A stretch of DNA of 64,000 nt from Siccibacter turicensis LMG 23730 (GCF_000463155.2 NZ_AWFZ01000028.1:508381-572380), one strand, 5' to 3'; positions 48,722 through 59,299 are shown, counted from the stretch's first letter. Notes: generated by a model from the sequence alone, not told the origin. Translations and numbers: made by a program.

Positions 48722-49591
48722 TTTTGAGGCGCTGTCGAAGGCCTGGCGGTTCATCCGCCCGGTCTGAAGCAGCTGCGACACCTCATCCCACAGCACATAG
48801 AGCCAGCGCCGCCACATAAAGGATTCCGCCACCGGGGCGCGCTGCAGATAGGACCAGAACAGGCTCTCACCCAGCCCGTCGTCCAGCAGGCGGAACAGAT
48901 CATACTCACGCGGCGCCCAGAGCATGACGCCGGGGTTAACTACCGCCACCAGCTGATCGCTGCGCGCGTCTTTCAGCATACTGCGCAGGGTAAAATTACC
49001 GTGGACCAGCACGCTGTTATCGTTGAACCCGGCAAACAGTCCGTCGAGGCACTCCCGGGTGCGAAACAGCATGCGTTTATCCTGCATCGTCAGGCCGGTG
49101 TTATGGTACTGGTTCAGCGTGCTCCACAGCACTTCAACGCGCTGGCGATACCATGACGGCCAGATGTTTTCCTGTGTGCTGTCCACCACCCCAACGCAGC
49201 CGTGGCTGTCTACCCGATGCCAGGCCAGCAGCGCTTCCACAATCTGCTCTTTCAACTGCTCCCAGCGCGCCGGCGTCCGGGCCGGCGCCTCGACCGGCAC
49301 GCCGTGCAGCCGCTCAATCAGCAACACGTCCTGTCCGGGATGATCTTCATGGGTCATGACGCCGTACACCACCGGCATGCGCACCGTGCCTGAACGGGCC
49401 AGCATGGAAATTTTCCACGCCACCTGCTTCGCCACCCCCGGGGTGCTGAAACTGCGCGCCAGCAGCGGCATCGCGTGCCCTTCGCTGTCGTACAGCGACC
49501 AGAGCGTGCTATCCGCTTTCTCATTGATGCACTCAAGGCGACTGAGCTTTTCGCCTAACAGATGGCTGAGCTCCGCACGAAGTCGATCCAT
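48698..49591 (-). CDS. ycbJ: YcbJ, aminoglycoside-phosphotransferase/kinase-fold protein of unknown role
   Basis: 297 residues, E. coli length. Eukaryotic-like kinase (APH) fold: an N-lobe with VAWKISMLARSG in place of the usual lysine strand, a hinge VLLIERLHGVPVE, the catalytic-loop segment LVHGNFTLRSMLKDARSDQLVAVVNPG and a helical C-lobe. In the catalytic loop the expected HGD is HGN, so the usual catalytic aspartate is replaced by asparagine; VVNPG stands where the metal-binding DxE/DxG is expected. This suggests a pseudokinase or an altered mechanism. Convergent with elyC and upstream of nothing on its strand except kdsB's terminator. No function can be assigned. Confidence 0.88.
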   Translation of the reverse strand: MDRLRAELSHLLGEKLSRLECINEKADSTLWSLYDSEGHAMPLLARSFSTPGVAKQVAWKISMLARSGTVRMPVVYGVMTHEDHPGQDVLLIERLHGVPVEAPARTPARWEQLKEQIVEALLAWHRVDSHGCVGVVDSTQENIWPSWYRQRVEVLWSTLNQYHNTGLTMQDKRMLFRTRECLDGLFAGFNDNSVLVHGNFTLRSMLKDARSDQLVAVVNPGVMLWAPREYDLFRLLDDGLGESLFWSYLQRAPVAESFMWRRWLYVLWDEVSQLLQTGRMNRQAFDSASKSLLPWLS

Positions 49592-49694
49592 TTGCCGTTA
49601 CCCTTACAAATCACAATGCCTTTACTATGAGCGCGTCAGGCAGGGATGTCACCCGGGGAGATCAAGATCGACGTAGAAAACGAGCGGCGCGGCG

Positions 49695-49729
49695 GGGAAA
49701 ATGCGGCACCCCAGGCGGAGGGGGTGCCG
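49695..49729 (-). terminator. Terminator-like hairpin after kdsB
   Basis: CGGCACCCC and GGGGTGCCG form a 9-bp stem with an 8-nt loop, followed on the minus strand by CATTTTCC. The T-run is short. Confidence 0.6.
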
Positions 49730-49736
49730 GAAGGTA

Positions 49737-50483
49737 TTACTGCATTTCGAGACGGACACGTTCCAGATCTTCCGGCGTATCGACGCCGGTTCCCGGCACC
49801 GCTTTCGCGACCGCGACGTGGATTTTCTCGCCGTACCACAGCACGCGCAGCTGCTCGAGCATCTCAATCTGCTCCAGCTGGCTCGGCTGCCAGGTCACGT
49901 AGCGACGGATAAACCCGGCACGGTAACCGTAGATACCGATATGGCGCAGGAAGCTGTCACCGATGGTGTCACGCGACTGGGCAAAACGATCGCGATCCCA
50001 GGGAATGGTGGCGCGCGAGAAGTAGAGCGCATAGCCGTTCGCATCGGTTACCACTTTCACCGCGTTGGGGTTGAACGCCTCCTCCGCCGAGTGCACCGGT
50101 ACAGCCAGCGTTGCCATGCCCGCTTTGCTGGCGGTGAGATTTTCCGCGACCTGGCGAATAATCACCGGCGGGATGGCTGGCTCATCGCCCTGTACGTTAA
50201 CGATGACGGTATCATCGCTGAAGCCGCAGGCTTCAATCACTTCCGCCAGACGTTCAGTACCGGACTGGTGATCGGCGCGGGTCATGCAGACTTCGCCCCC
50301 GGCGGCTTCCACCGCGCGCGCGACGTCAGGGTGATCGGTGGCAACGATGATGCGTCCGGCACCCGATTCGCGGGCGCGCTCCAGCACGTGCACAACCATC
50401 GGTTTACCGTTGATATCCACCAACGGTTTGCCCGGTAGACGGGTGGAGGCATAGCGGGCAGGAATAATGACCACAAAACTCAT
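49737..50483 (-). CDS. kdsB: CMP-KDO synthetase (3-deoxy-manno-octulosonate cytidylyltransferase)
   Basis: 248 residues, family length. Rossmann nucleotidyltransferase with the N-terminal CTP loop [36 protein letters not shown], the metal-binding NVQGDEP and the C-terminal IGIYGYR...Q-LEQ-E region. It activates KDO with CTP for transfer to lipid A, the step after lipid IVA made by LpxK. Start overlaps the ycaR stop by 4 bp. It ends the run comEC-msbA-lpxK-ycaQ-ycaR-kdsB. Confidence 0.97.
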   Translation of the reverse strand: MSFVVIIPARYASTRLPGKPLVDINGKPMVVHVLERARESGAGRIIVATDHPDVARAVEAAGGEVCMTRADHQSGTERLAEVIEACGFSDDTVIVNVQGDEPAIPPVIIRQVAENLTASKAGMATLAVPVHSAEEAFNPNAVKVVTDANGYALYFSRATIPWDRDRFAQSRDTIGDSFLRHIGIYGYRAGFIRRYVTWQPSQLEQIEMLEQLRVLWYGEKIHVAVAKAVPGTGVDTPEDLERVRLEMQ

Positions 50484-50662
50484 GGCTTGCTCTCTTCCAG
50501 GTTTAACGGGCGGGCTTCATTCTCCAGCAGCACAGGAATGCCATCGCGCAGCGGGAAAGCAAGTGCGTCGGATTTGCAGATAAGTTCCTGGTTTTCCTGA
50601 TTGAAATAGAGTTTGCCGGTACAGACGGGGCAGGCAATGATTTCGAGTAAGCGATGATCCAT
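50480..50662 (-). CDS. ycaR: Trm112-like zinc-ribbon small protein YcaR
   Basis: 60 residues, E. coli length: [21 protein letters not shown]. Trm112/UPF0434 family: a CxxC pair (C11, C14) and a third Cys in ELICKSD, with the conserved [18 protein letters not shown]. In eukaryotes and archaea Trm112 activates methyltransferases; the bacterial partner is unknown. Fixed position just before kdsB with a 4-bp overlap suggests coupling to LPS precursor synthesis, but that is inference. Confidence 0.94.
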   Translation of the reverse strand: MDHRLLEIIACPVCTGKLYFNQENQELICKSDALAFPLRDGIPVLLENEARPLNLEESKP

Positions 50663-50704
50663 AAATCCTCCGGATGGACCCGATAAGTCAGTGGGATGAG
50701 AATA

Positions 50705-51946
50705 TCATAACCCGCTCGCGGGGGATGTAATTTCCCACCCCTCTCCCCACTGCGCTGCCAGCGCCTCGGGAAGCCGCTGAAAGATAATGCGCCCCGCCGA
50801 CTGCCAGCGGGCAAAATCGTTGAGCGCGGTTTCCAACCCCGCCGCCAGCCCTGAGGTCACCGCAACGTCCTCTTCCAGGTAAAGCGCAATCACCTCAAGG
50901 GTGCCCGTTTTACGATGCATTTTGGCATCCATGCGCCCGACCAGCGCCTCGCGGTGCAACAGCGGCAGGACAAAGTAGCCATATTTACGCTTTGCCGCCG
51001 GGGTGTAGCATTCGAGACGATAAGAGAAATTAAATAGCTGTTCGGCGCGTCGTCGGTCCCAGACCACCGGATCGAACGGCGACAGCACGGCGCTGTGGGT
51101 GGCGTTCAGTTTACCCAGCGCGGCCAGCGCCAGCTCCGGCTGCCAGGCCTGATGAACCCACATCGTGCCGAGCGATTCCACCGTCACCGGCAGGACGATG
51201 CCCTGCTCCTGCCAGCGAAGCAGGGTGCTTTTTACATCCACCTTTTTAAGACGGTAGTAATCAGCAAGCCACTCCGGGCGAAAAATCCCCAGACTGCGGG
51301 CGCTGTTTTCCAGCATGGCACGCTGCGCCTCGGCGGCGTCCGGCAGGTGCAGCGCATCGTCCCAGTGGGGCATGACGCGCGAGGTGAGATCGTAGACGCG
51401 TTGAAAGTTACGCCGTTCAACCACCATCAGCTCGCCGGCGGTGAACAACCCCTCCAGATGACGCTTGTGGGGCTTCCACTCCCACCAGCCGCTGGCGCCT
51501 TTACGCGGATGTTCAAAATCCGCCGAACGCACCGGACCATGCTGCGTAATGTGGGCGATGAGCTGCGCGATCTCCTCTGCGTTTTCGCGCATCCACCCGG
51601 CACGATATTTCCAGCCCATTTGTTCCGGGTTAAGCATGCGATGGCGCACCAGTGCAAAGTCGCTGCGCGGTAAAAAACAGGCTTCGTGCGCCCAGTACTC
51701 CATCAGCTCACCGTGCGCCAGCGCCTCATCCAGCCAGCGCGGTGGATAGCTACCGAGACGGCTGAATAACACCAGGTAAGGGCTGCGCGCCACAATATTG
51801 ATGGTATCGATTTGCAGGAGCGACATGCGGGTGATGGTCGCCAGAATGTCAGCAGGACGCGCGGTGTGGCGCAGTTTTTTAAGCAGGCCCTGGGCGGCGA
51901 GGTGGAGATGGCGAGCGGCGCGAAGCGAAAGGTGCGGTACGGTCAT
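50705..51946 (-). CDS. ycaQ: DNA interstrand-crosslink glycosylase YcaQ
   Basis: 413 residues (E. coli 410). HTH_42 family: three tandem winged-helix regions. The catalytic QxD motif is Q45-I-D47 in MSLLQIDTINIVARSPYLVL. E. coli YcaQ unhooks nitrogen-mustard-type interstrand crosslinks and N7-alkylguanine; the Streptomyces relative AlkZ protects against azinomycin. Conserved EYWAHEACFLPRSDF and FDPVVWDRRRAEQLFNFSYRLECYTPAAKRKYGYF segments are intact. It sits between lpxK and ycaR on the same strand, an odd repair gene inside an envelope operon. Confidence 0.92.
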   Translation of the reverse strand: MTVPHLSLRAARHLHLAAQGLLKKLRHTARPADILATITRMSLLQIDTINIVARSPYLVLFSRLGSYPPRWLDEALAHGELMEYWAHEACFLPRSDFALVRHRMLNPEQMGWKYRAGWMRENAEEIAQLIAHITQHGPVRSADFEHPRKGASGWWEWKPHKRHLEGLFTAGELMVVERRNFQRVYDLTSRVMPHWDDALHLPDAAEAQRAMLENSARSLGIFRPEWLADYYRLKKVDVKSTLLRWQEQGIVLPVTVESLGTMWVHQAWQPELALAALGKLNATHSAVLSPFDPVVWDRRRAEQLFNFSYRLECYTPAAKRKYGYFVLPLLHREALVGRMDAKMHRKTGTLEVIALYLEEDVAVTSGLAAGLETALNDFARWQSAGRIIFQRLPEALAAQWGEGWEITSPASGL

Positions 51947-51993
51947 TTCAGCATCCTGTCAGGGAGTGTCCGACTACGCCGCGCCGCCTGATT

Positions 51994-52971
51994 TCAGCGA
52001 ACCAGCGCCGCGATGTCGTTTACTAATCTATCGGCCTGGGGCTGACTCAGCGTCGCCTCGACCGGCAAATACCACCAGTTTTGACGGGCGAACGCGCGGC
52101 ATTTCACGGCGTCTTTTTCCGTCATCACCAGCGTTTGCGAATCACGTGCCAGCGCAGCGACGTCGGCTTCAGTCAGCGCCTGATGATCGGCAAGACCAAT
52201 ACAGCTCACGGGCGTAACGCCACTGTTACGCAGCGTGGCGAAAAAGCGCGGTGGATGACCAATACCGGCCATCGCCACCACCTCGGTGAGGCTTGCCACC
52301 GGGCGCTGTTCGCCCGTAGCCAGATTCACCGCCAGCCCCGGCTCAAGCCGCATCGCGATCTCATTCGGTTGTGCCGTGCCGCCGTTGGTGATCACCGCAT
52401 CCACGCTCGTCAGACGCCCGGCGCGTTCGCGCATCGGCCCGGCGGGTAACCACCAGCCGTTACCGAAACGCCGTTCGCCATCTACCACCACGATCTCTTT
52501 GTCACGCGCCAGGGCGTAATGCTGCAGGCCGTCATCGGTGATGATGATATCCGGCGCGCTGGCGGCGATAAGCGCCTTCACCGCCGCCGCGCGCTGGGGA
52601 GAGACCGCAACCGGCGCACCGGTACGCTGGTAAATCAGTACCGGCTCATCCCCCGCTTCTGCGGTGGTGGTTTGCGGCGTCAGCACCAGCGGATAGTGCG
52701 CCGCTTTGCCGCCGTAGCCGCGTGACACCACGCCTGCGTTAATGCCGCGCAGCCGAAGCTGCTCGACCAGCCAGATAACCACCGGCGTTTTCCCGTTGCC
52801 GCCGGCGGTCAGGTTACCCACCACCACTACCGGCACCGGTGCGCGCCAGACGCGCCGCCAGCCCGCCCGATAGCTGAGGCGAATCAGGCCACTCACCAGG
52901 CCATAGAGCCAGGAGAGCGGCAGCAGCAGCCGCCAGAGCGGTGATTTGCCTGACCAGATGGCGTCTATCAT
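51994..52971 (-). CDS. lpxK: Tetraacyldisaccharide 4'-kinase
   Basis: 325 residues (E. coli 328). One N-terminal membrane-associated helix ([20 protein letters not shown]) precedes a P-loop kinase core with [15 protein letters not shown] (Walker A), [18 protein letters not shown], the DDGLQHY motif and [21 protein letters not shown]. It phosphorylates the disaccharide-1-phosphate to lipid IVA at the cytosolic face of the inner membrane. Starts inside the msbA stop (4-bp overlap). C-terminus is slightly diverged ([14 protein letters not shown]). Confidence 0.97.
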   Translation of the reverse strand: MIDAIWSGKSPLWRLLLPLSWLYGLVSGLIRLSYRAGWRRVWRAPVPVVVVGNLTAGGNGKTPVVIWLVEQLRLRGINAGVVSRGYGGKAAHYPLVLTPQTTTAEAGDEPVLIYQRTGAPVAVSPQRAAAVKALIAASAPDIIITDDGLQHYALARDKEIVVVDGERRFGNGWWLPAGPMRERAGRLTSVDAVITNGGTAQPNEIAMRLEPGLAVNLATGEQRPVASLTEVVAMAGIGHPPRFFATLRNSGVTPVSCIGLADHQALTEADVAALARDSQTLVMTEKDAVKCRAFARQNWWYLPVEATLSQPQADRLVNDIAALVR

Positions 52972-54716
52972 TCGCCAAACTGCATTCTGTGAAGCTGCGC
53001 GTAAACGCCGCTTTTCGCCAGCAGATCGCTGTGGGAGCCGCGCTCAACGATCCGCCCGTCTTCCACAACAACGATTTCATCCGCCTGCTCAATGGTGGAG
53101 AGACGATGGGCGATAACCAGCGAGGTACGGTTCTTCTGCAGTTCATCCAGCGCCGCCTGAATCGCGCGCTCAGACTCAGTATCCAGCGCGGAAGTGGCTT
53201 CATCCAGTATCAGAATCGGGCTGTCACGCAGCAGGGCACGAGCAATGGCGATACGCTGACGCTGGCCGCCGGAAAGCAGCACGCCGTTTTCACCGATGAC
53301 CGTATCGAGGCCGTGGTCCATTTTATTGATAAAGTCCATGGCGTAGGCCATACGGGCCGCCTGCTCGATCTGCTCGCGGGTATACACCTCATTGCGCGCA
53401 TAGGCGATGTTGTTGGCAATGGTATCGTTAAACAGATGCACGTTCTGCGACACCAGCGCGACCTGATTACGCAGCGATGAGAGGGTGTACTCCCGCAGGT
53501 CGTGGCCGTCCATAGTGATCTCACCGGAGTCCACGTCATAAAAGCGCGTAATAAGGCTGGCGATGGTCGATTTGCCCGAGCCTGAACGCCCCACCAACGC
53601 GACCGTCTTACCGGCCGGGATGGCGAGGTTGATATCCCGCAGGGCCGGAATATCACGACCCGGGTAGGTGAAGGTCACATTGCGGAATTCCAGATCGCCT
53701 TTGGCACGCTCAATAACACGCGTCCCTTCATCCTTCTCCTGCTCGGTATCAAGAATCGAGAACAGCGTCTGACAGGCCGCCATTCCGCGCTGGAACTGCG
53801 CGTTGACGTTGGTTAAGGATTTCAGCGGACGCATCAGGGCGATCATCGACGAGAACACCACGGTAATGGTACCGGCTGACAGCGTCTCCATCACGCTCGG
53901 GAAGCTCGCGGCATAGAGCACAAACGCCAGCGCCAGGGAGGCAATAAGCTGAATGATCGGATCGGAGATCGAGGTGGCTGACACCAGTTTCATCCCTTGA
54001 TGACGCATGCGGTTGCTCACCTTGTTAAAGCGCTCGTTCTCCACGTCCTGGCCGCCAAAGATCAGCACTTCCTTATGGCCTTTGAGCATTTGCTCGGCGC
54101 TGGTGGTCACCTGCCCCATGGTGTTCTGCATGTTTTTGCTGATGTTACGGAAACGCTTCGAAACGAAGCGAATAGCAAAGGAGACCAGCGGCGCGATCAC
54201 GATAAGGATTAACGACAGCTGCCAGCTGTAATAGAACATCATCGCGAACAGACCAATGATCGATGCCCCTTCACGCACCACGGTGATCAGCGCGCTGGAA
54301 GAGGAGGACGCCACCTGTTCGGAATCGTAGGTAATGCGCGACAGCAGCGTGCCGGTGGACTGCTTGTCAAAGAACGCGACCGGCATGCCCATCATGTGGC
54401 CAAACAGCCGACGGCGCATGTTCATCACAACCTGGCCGGAGACCCATGAGATGCAATAACTTGAGATATAACTGGTAATGCCGCGCAGCACCATCAGGCC
54501 GATCACCACCAGCGGCATCCAGATCAGCACGGAGCGGTCGGCTTTCCCGAACCCATCGTCCAGCAACGGTTTCAGAAGCGACAGCATAAACGTATCGCTG
54601 GCCGCATTGAGGATTAACGCTACCCCAGCCACTATCAGACCTGCTTTAAAAGGGGCAATCATCGGCCAAAGGCGGCGGAAGGTCTGCCATGTGGAGAGAT
54701 CTTTATCGTTATGCAT
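52968..54716 (-). CDS. msbA: Lipid A export ATP-binding/permease protein MsbA
   Basis: 582 residues, same as E. coli. Half-transporter: six membrane helices in the first 320 residues, then an ABC domain with Walker [10 protein letters not shown] (about 376-384), signature [16 protein letters not shown], Walker [13 protein letters not shown] and H-loop [10 protein letters not shown]. The homodimer flips core-lipid A across the inner membrane. Coupled to lpxK; comEC ends 36 bp upstream. Nearly identical to E. coli MsbA. Confidence 0.98.
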   Translation of the reverse strand: MHNDKDLSTWQTFRRLWPMIAPFKAGLIVAGVALILNAASDTFMLSLLKPLLDDGFGKADRSVLIWMPLVVIGLMVLRGITSYISSYCISWVSGQVVMNMRRRLFGHMMGMPVAFFDKQSTGTLLSRITYDSEQVASSSSSALITVVREGASIIGLFAMMFYYSWQLSLILIVIAPLVSFAIRFVSKRFRNISKNMQNTMGQVTTSAEQMLKGHKEVLIFGGQDVENERFNKVSNRMRHQGMKLVSATSISDPIIQLIASLALAFVLYAASFPSVMETLSAGTITVVFSSMIALMRPLKSLTNVNAQFQRGMAACQTLFSILDTEQEKDEGTRVIERAKGDLEFRNVTFTYPGRDIPALRDINLAIPAGKTVALVGRSGSGKSTIASLITRFYDVDSGEITMDGHDLREYTLSSLRNQVALVSQNVHLFNDTIANNIAYARNEVYTREQIEQAARMAYAMDFINKMDHGLDTVIGENGVLLSGGQRQRIAIARALLRDSPILILDEATSALDTESERAIQAALDELQKNRTSLVIAHRLSTIEQADEIVVVEDGRIVERGSHSDLLAKSGVYAQLHRMQFGE

Positions 54717-54752
54717 TCAAAAAACCAGCTTGTGTTGAAATAGCCGCATATT

Positions 54753-57017
54753 CTACCTGCTATCCGCGGGCACGCCAAACCACTGATGGTACCAGCGAGG
54801 TAAAATTTGCTCCCGATAGCGCCGTACGTGCCACCCGTGCGCCGTAAAAACCACCGAAATTTGCCCGGCGTGCGCCGTATCGAACCAGCGATAACCCCGG
54901 GATCGATAGCGCTCGACCACCTTGTTGGACGGCAGGTGCCAGGCGTTGTAGCGCGCCACCGAGGCTATCGCCACCCGGCCCGCTACCTGCCCTAACAGCG
55001 CCCCACCGGACGAGGTTCTGCTGCCGTGATGCGGCACCTGAATGACATCGGCGCGCATAAACTGCCAGTGATGTTTGAGCATAGCTAACTCTGCGTCAGC
55101 TTCAATGTCACCGGTAAGCAGGACACTCTGGTGCCCGTCGTCGATCCTGACCACACAGGAGCGGTTGTTGCCGCTCTGCTTATGGCCGGGTAACGGCCAG
55201 AGCGCCGTAAAACGCAGCCCCTGCCAGCGCCACGTCTGACCGCGCTCGCAGGGGCTGTGCCCTTCCCAACCCATCGGGCTGCGTACCGGTAGCCCGGGCC
55301 AGGCGGTAAGGACAGACGCCAGCCCGCCGCGGTGATCGAGGTGCTCATGGCTCACTATCACCCCCTCCGGCGTCAGATGATGCCAGCGTAGCCAGGGGAT
55401 GATGGTCTGCCGCCCGCTGTCCCCACCGGGCCAGGCACCGCCGGTGTCGTACAGCATGGCCCGTCCATGACGTTCAATCACCAAAGCGAGCCCATGCCCG
55501 ACGTCGAGCATGTGTACCGCCCAGCCCTTCTCTGCCGGTCGCGGAAGAAAGGGAAACAGCGTTGCGGCCAGCATGGTTGCTACCGTAAAAGGCACGACGA
55601 CATGCAGCCGCAGCCGCCAGCAGGCGATGGCAAGCCAGGGTACCAGCGCCAGCCACTGCCAGCGTTGGTCAACCTCAAGCCACCCGTCAGGTAAAGCCTC
55701 CAGCGTCGAAAAGGTAACCGCCAGCGAACGATCGGCAAGCCACCAGACTGCCTGCTCGATGCCGCTCAGCGGCAGAAGATGCAGCACCATGCCAGCCAGA
55801 ATCAGCGGGACGCTTATCAGGGTTATCGCCGGAACGGCAAACATATTCGCGACAAGCGAGGTGGTGCTGATACCGTGAAACAGGCTTATCTGTAGCGGAA
55901 GCAGCAGAAGCGTGATGCCCGCCTGGAGATGCACCATGCCGTACAGCATGCGCAGCGGGCGGCACGGCGTGCGCGGTCGGAACGGCATCCACTGATACCA
56001 GAAAATCAGCGCGGCCACGGCAAATGCGGATAGCCACAGGCTATCAGACAGCACCGCCAGAGGGTCAGCGATGACGATGCTACCAATGCAGCACAGCCAG
56101 ATCTGCCACGGGTGCCAGCGCCGCCCGCTCAGGCCTATCGCCGCGCAGATCGACAGTGACAGCAGCGTTCTGACCGCCGGCGGGTTAGCGCCAGCAAGCC
56201 AGGTATACATTGCTGCCACGAGCAGGCTCAGCATTAGCGGTAAACAGTGACCAATACGCTGAGCCGGCAGGACACGCTGGGTCAGGCGCGCCATCCCCCA
56301 GCCAATCGCCCCCGCCAGCGCAATATGCAGGCCCGATATCGCCATCAGGTGCGCGGTCCCGGTAGCGCGCATCAGATTTTTGATGCTGTCGCTGACGTTC
56401 AGACGCTCCCCGAAACCCAGCGCAAGAATGACATCCCGCCAGGGATAGCCATTGAGCGACCGGGTGACGGAGGCGATGTATTTTCCGCGCAGGCTGCAGT
56501 GATTATTCAGTATCGTTGCGCGCAGCACCCGCCCCGTCAGCACCTTGCCCTGTGAGAGCGAATGACGCTGGTTATCAAATCCCCCTTCGTTGAGCTGGCC
56601 GTGTACCGGGCGAAGCGCCAGTAAGAGTGACCAGCGCTGCCCCGGACAGGGCGCCGCCGGCAGGTAGCTGCCGTACAGCGTCACATTAACCCCGCCCGGG
56701 AGCCATTTCCCCTCGGCTTTAACGATCGTGACGGTATGCGTTGTAGCGCCGTCCGTCGCCCTGACCACCGCTTCTACCGACTGATGCCGTCCTGTCAGGT
56801 CAGCGATCGGCGCCAGGGTGAAATGCGCCATCGCCAGGCCCCAGCACAGACAAAGAACCGTAACGCAGCCATAGCGCATCGCCTGCGGCCCACGCAGCAG
56901 CAACAGCAAAGCCATCAGCGCGCCGCCGGCGATCCACTCGCCGGGTGGCAACATGGCTAAAACGCGCAGCGGCAGCAGGCCGACTATGGCGCACAGCGCT
57001 AAAGCAGGTAATGTCAT
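54753..57017 (-). CDS. comEC: ComEC/Rec2-family DNA-uptake channel protein (YcaI)
   Basis: 754 residues, E. coli YcaI length, and undamaged. N-terminal DUF4131 domain, an OB-like periplasmic part (about 60-180), the Competence membrane domain (about 205-480, many hydrophobic helices with TGTAHLMAISGLHIALAGA) and a C-terminal metallo-beta-lactamase domain with HEHLDHRGG and GDIEADAE...VPHHGSRTSS. In competent bacteria ComEC brings single-stranded DNA across the inner membrane. In E. coli it supports use of DNA as a nutrient under Sxy control. sxy is also in this window. A terminator after ihfB separates the two genes, so comEC leads the msbA-lpxK-ycaQR-kdsB run. Confidence 0.94.
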   Translation of the reverse strand: MTLPALALCAIVGLLPLRVLAMLPPGEWIAGGALMALLLLLRGPQAMRYGCVTVLCLCWGLAMAHFTLAPIADLTGRHQSVEAVVRATDGATTHTVTIVKAEGKWLPGGVNVTLYGSYLPAAPCPGQRWSLLLALRPVHGQLNEGGFDNQRHSLSQGKVLTGRVLRATILNNHCSLRGKYIASVTRSLNGYPWRDVILALGFGERLNVSDSIKNLMRATGTAHLMAISGLHIALAGAIGWGMARLTQRVLPAQRIGHCLPLMLSLLVAAMYTWLAGANPPAVRTLLSLSICAAIGLSGRRWHPWQIWLCCIGSIVIADPLAVLSDSLWLSAFAVAALIFWYQWMPFRPRTPCRPLRMLYGMVHLQAGITLLLLPLQISLFHGISTTSLVANMFAVPAITLISVPLILAGMVLHLLPLSGIEQAVWWLADRSLAVTFSTLEALPDGWLEVDQRWQWLALVPWLAIACWRLRLHVVVPFTVATMLAATLFPFLPRPAEKGWAVHMLDVGHGLALVIERHGRAMLYDTGGAWPGGDSGRQTIIPWLRWHHLTPEGVIVSHEHLDHRGGLASVLTAWPGLPVRSPMGWEGHSPCERGQTWRWQGLRFTALWPLPGHKQSGNNRSCVVRIDDGHQSVLLTGDIEADAELAMLKHHWQFMRADVIQVPHHGSRTSSGGALLGQVAGRVAIASVARYNAWHLPSNKVVERYRSRGYRWFDTAHAGQISVVFTAHGWHVRRYREQILPRWYHQWFGVPADSR

Positions 57018-57174
57018 TCGTCCTCCTCCCTGGGCACAGGCGAAGCGTGCGCTGAAGAGGTGACAATGTCTGCAAGGCGTTAATCAGTATGCGAGGCGCG
57101 ACGAAGGGAAGTTCAGGTGATTACAGCATTACATTACGGTTTGCGAGGAGATTTCCAGCGAGAACCTTCAGGCG

Positions 57175-57205
57175 AAAAAAAACGGCACCCGAAGGTACCG
57201 TTTTT
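57175..57205 (-). terminator. Intrinsic terminator of ihfB
   Basis: Minus strand: AAAAACGGTACC-TTC-GGGTGCCGTTTTTTTT, one mismatch in the stem. Confidence 0.88.
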
Positions 57206-57225
57206 CCTGACCGGGCCCGCTGGGC

Positions 57226-57510
57226 TCAGCCATAAATATTGGCGCGGTCACGCAACTCTTTACCCGGTTTGAAATGGGGAACGTACTTCCCTTCCAGATC
57301 AACTTTATCGCCGGTTTTTGGGTTACGTCCGGTGCGAGGTGCACGATAGTGTAACGAGAAGCTGCCGAAGCCGCGGATCTCGATACGCTCGCCCTGGGCA
57401 AGGGTAGAGGCCATATGTTCCAGCATCTCTTTTACAGCGTCTTCAACCGCTTTCGCGGGAACGTGAGATTGCTGGCTTGCAAGTCTTTCAATGAGTTCTG
57501 ACTTGGTCAT
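57226..57510 (-). CDS. ihfB: Integration host factor, beta subunit
   Basis: 94 residues, E. coli length, [38 protein letters not shown] fold: helix-turn-helix dimer body and the DNA-binding arm around [29 protein letters not shown], including the proline that intercalates at the bend. With IhfA it bends DNA sharply at specific sites. Downstream of rpsA on the same strand; a hairpin lies in the 115-bp gap, so part of its transcription may come from rpsA. Own terminator follows. Confidence 0.98.
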   Translation of the reverse strand: MTKSELIERLASQQSHVPAKAVEDAVKEMLEHMASTLAQGERIEIRGFGSFSLHYRAPRTGRNPKTGDKVDLEGKYVPHFKPGKELRDRANIYG

Positions 57511-57561
57511 GATTCCTCCGGTATCCTTTAAGGCAACATTATCGTACAGCTAAGATTGAAC

Positions 57562-57583
57562 AAGGGCGGCCGGAGCCGCCCTT
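57562..57583 (-). terminator. Hairpin between rpsA and ihfB (possible attenuator)
   Basis: AAGGGCGGC-CGGA-GCCGCCCTT, a 9-bp GC-rich stem; downstream on the minus strand is TTGTTCAATC, so no full T-run. Partial termination seems likely. Confidence 0.5.
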
Positions 57584-57625
57584 AGCGCTAGATTACAGGC
57601 CTAAGCCCTTAATCTGTCAAGACGA

Positions 57626-59299
57626 TTATTCGCCTTTAGCTGCTTTGAACGCTTCAGCCATTGCGTTAGAGAAATTGCCTTCTTCCTGTTTGTTGTTAAC
57701 AGTAGCGATTGCATCTTTCTCGTCAGCTTCGTCTTTCGCACGAACAGACAGGCTAACTACGCGGTTCTTACGATCAATGCCAGTGAATTTCGCTTCAACG
57801 TCATCACCTACATTCAGAACCAGGGTAGCGTCTTCTACGCGGTCACGTGAAGCTTCAGAAGCGCGCAGGTAACCTTCAACGCCGTCTGCTAATTCAACTG
57901 TAGCACCTTTAGCGTCAACTGCAGTTACTTTACCAGTAACGATGGCGCCTTTCTTGTTCAGTGCAACGTAGTTGTTGAACGGATCTTCTGCGAGCTGTTT
58001 AACGCCCAGAGAGATACGCTCACGCTCTGCGTCAACCTGCAGTACAACGGCAGCGATTTCGTCGCCTTTTTTGTACTCACGAACGGCTTCTTCGCCAGCA
58101 ACGTTCCAGGAGATGTCAGACAGGTGAACCAGACCGTCGATGCCACCGTCCAGGCCGATGAAGATACCGAAGTCAGTGATTGACTTGATTTTACCTTCAA
58201 CGCGATCGCCCTTGTTGTGGGTTTCAGCAAACAGCTGCCACGGGTTAGATTTGCACTGCTTCAGACCCAGGGAGATACGACGACGTTCTTCGTCGATGTC
58301 CAGAACCATCACTTCCACTACGTCGCCAACGTTAACAACTTTGGATGGGTGGATGTTTTTGTTGGTCCAGTCCATTTCGGAAACGTGTACCAGGCCTTCA
58401 ACGCCTTCTTCGATTTCAACGAAGCAGCCGTAGTCGGTCAGGTTGGTCACGCGACCAGTCAGTTTGGTACCTTCCGGGTAACGCTTAGCGATAGCAACCC
58501 ACGGATCTTCGCCCAGCTGTTTCAGGCCGAGGGATACACGGGTACGCTCGCGGTCGAACTTCAGCACTTTAACAGTGATTTCGTCGCCCACGTTCACGAT
58601 TTCGCTCGGATGCTTAACGCGTTTCCAGGCCATATCAGTGATGTGCAGCAGGCCGTCTACGCCGCCCAGATCCACGAATGCACCGTAGTCAGTGAGGTTC
58701 TTAACGATACCTTTGACTTCCATGCCTTCCTGCAGGTTTTCGAGCAGCTGATCGCGCTCAGCGCTGTTCTCAGACTCGATAACCGCACGACGGGAAACCA
58801 CAACGTTGTTACGTTTCTGGTCCAGCTTGATTACTTTGAACTCAAGCTCTTTGCCTTCGAGGTGCAGGGTGTCACGGACCGGACGCACGTCAACCAGGGA
58901 ACCCGGCAGGAACGCACGAATACCGTTCAGCTCAACAGTGAAGCCACCTTTAACTTTGCCGTTGATAACACCGGTAACAGTTTCAGCATCTTCGTAAGCT
59001 TTTTCCAGCGTGATCCAGGCTTCGTGACGCTTAGCTTTCTCACGGGACAGCAGGGTTTCACCGAAGCCGTCTTCCACTGCATCAAGAGCAACGTCAACTT
59101 CGTCGCCAACCTGGATTTCCAGTTCGCCGGCTGCGTTCTTGAACTGCTCTGCAGGGATTGCAGATTCAGATTTCAGACCCGCATCAACCAGAACTACGTC
59201 TTTGTCGATAGAGACAACTACGCCACGAACGATGGAACCCGGGCGGGTTTCGATTGTTTTAAGGGATTCTTCAAATAGTTGAGCAAAAGATTCAGTCAT
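57626..59299 (-). CDS. rpsA: 30S ribosomal protein S1
   Basis: 557 residues, E. coli length. Six S1 (OB-fold) repeats: the first two bind the ribosome and S2, repeats 3-6 bind mRNA (for example [62 protein letters not shown]). Also part of Q-beta replicase and a trans-translation partner. The strong codon bias fits very high expression. The ribosome site is poor (GAAG), which is typical: the E. coli leader works through structured GGA-containing elements and is autogenously repressed by S1. The 119-bp leader here has a CCCAC/GTGGG stem (59361-59395 region). Confidence 0.98.
   Translation of the reverse strand: MTESFAQLFEESLKTIETRPGSIVRGVVVSIDKDVVLVDAGLKSESAIPAEQFKNAAGELEIQVGDEVDVALDAVEDGFGETLLSREKAKRHEAWITLEKAYEDAETVTGVINGKVKGGFTVELNGIRAFLPGSLVDVRPVRDTLHLEGKELEFKVIKLDQKRNNVVVSRRAVIESENSAERDQLLENLQEGMEVKGIVKNLTDYGAFVDLGGVDGLLHITDMAWKRVKHPSEIVNVGDEITVKVLKFDRERTRVSLGLKQLGEDPWVAIAKRYPEGTKLTGRVTNLTDYGCFVEIEEGVEGLVHVSEMDWTNKNIHPSKVVNVGDVVEVMVLDIDEERRRISLGLKQCKSNPWQLFAETHNKGDRVEGKIKSITDFGIFIGLDGGIDGLVHLSDISWNVAGEEAVREYKKGDEIAAVVLQVDAERERISLGVKQLAEDPFNNYVALNKKGAIVTGKVTAVDAKGATVELADGVEGYLRASEASRDRVEDATLVLNVGDDVEAKFTGIDRKNRVVSLSVRAKDEADEKDAIATVNNKQEEGNFSNAMAEAFKAAKGE

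Noticed and set aside
57140-57160. Possible CRP-S half-site (TTTGCGAGGAGATTTCC) upstream of comEC
   Set aside because: Only the left half matches; the right half is poor, so it does not support Sxy control of comEC.
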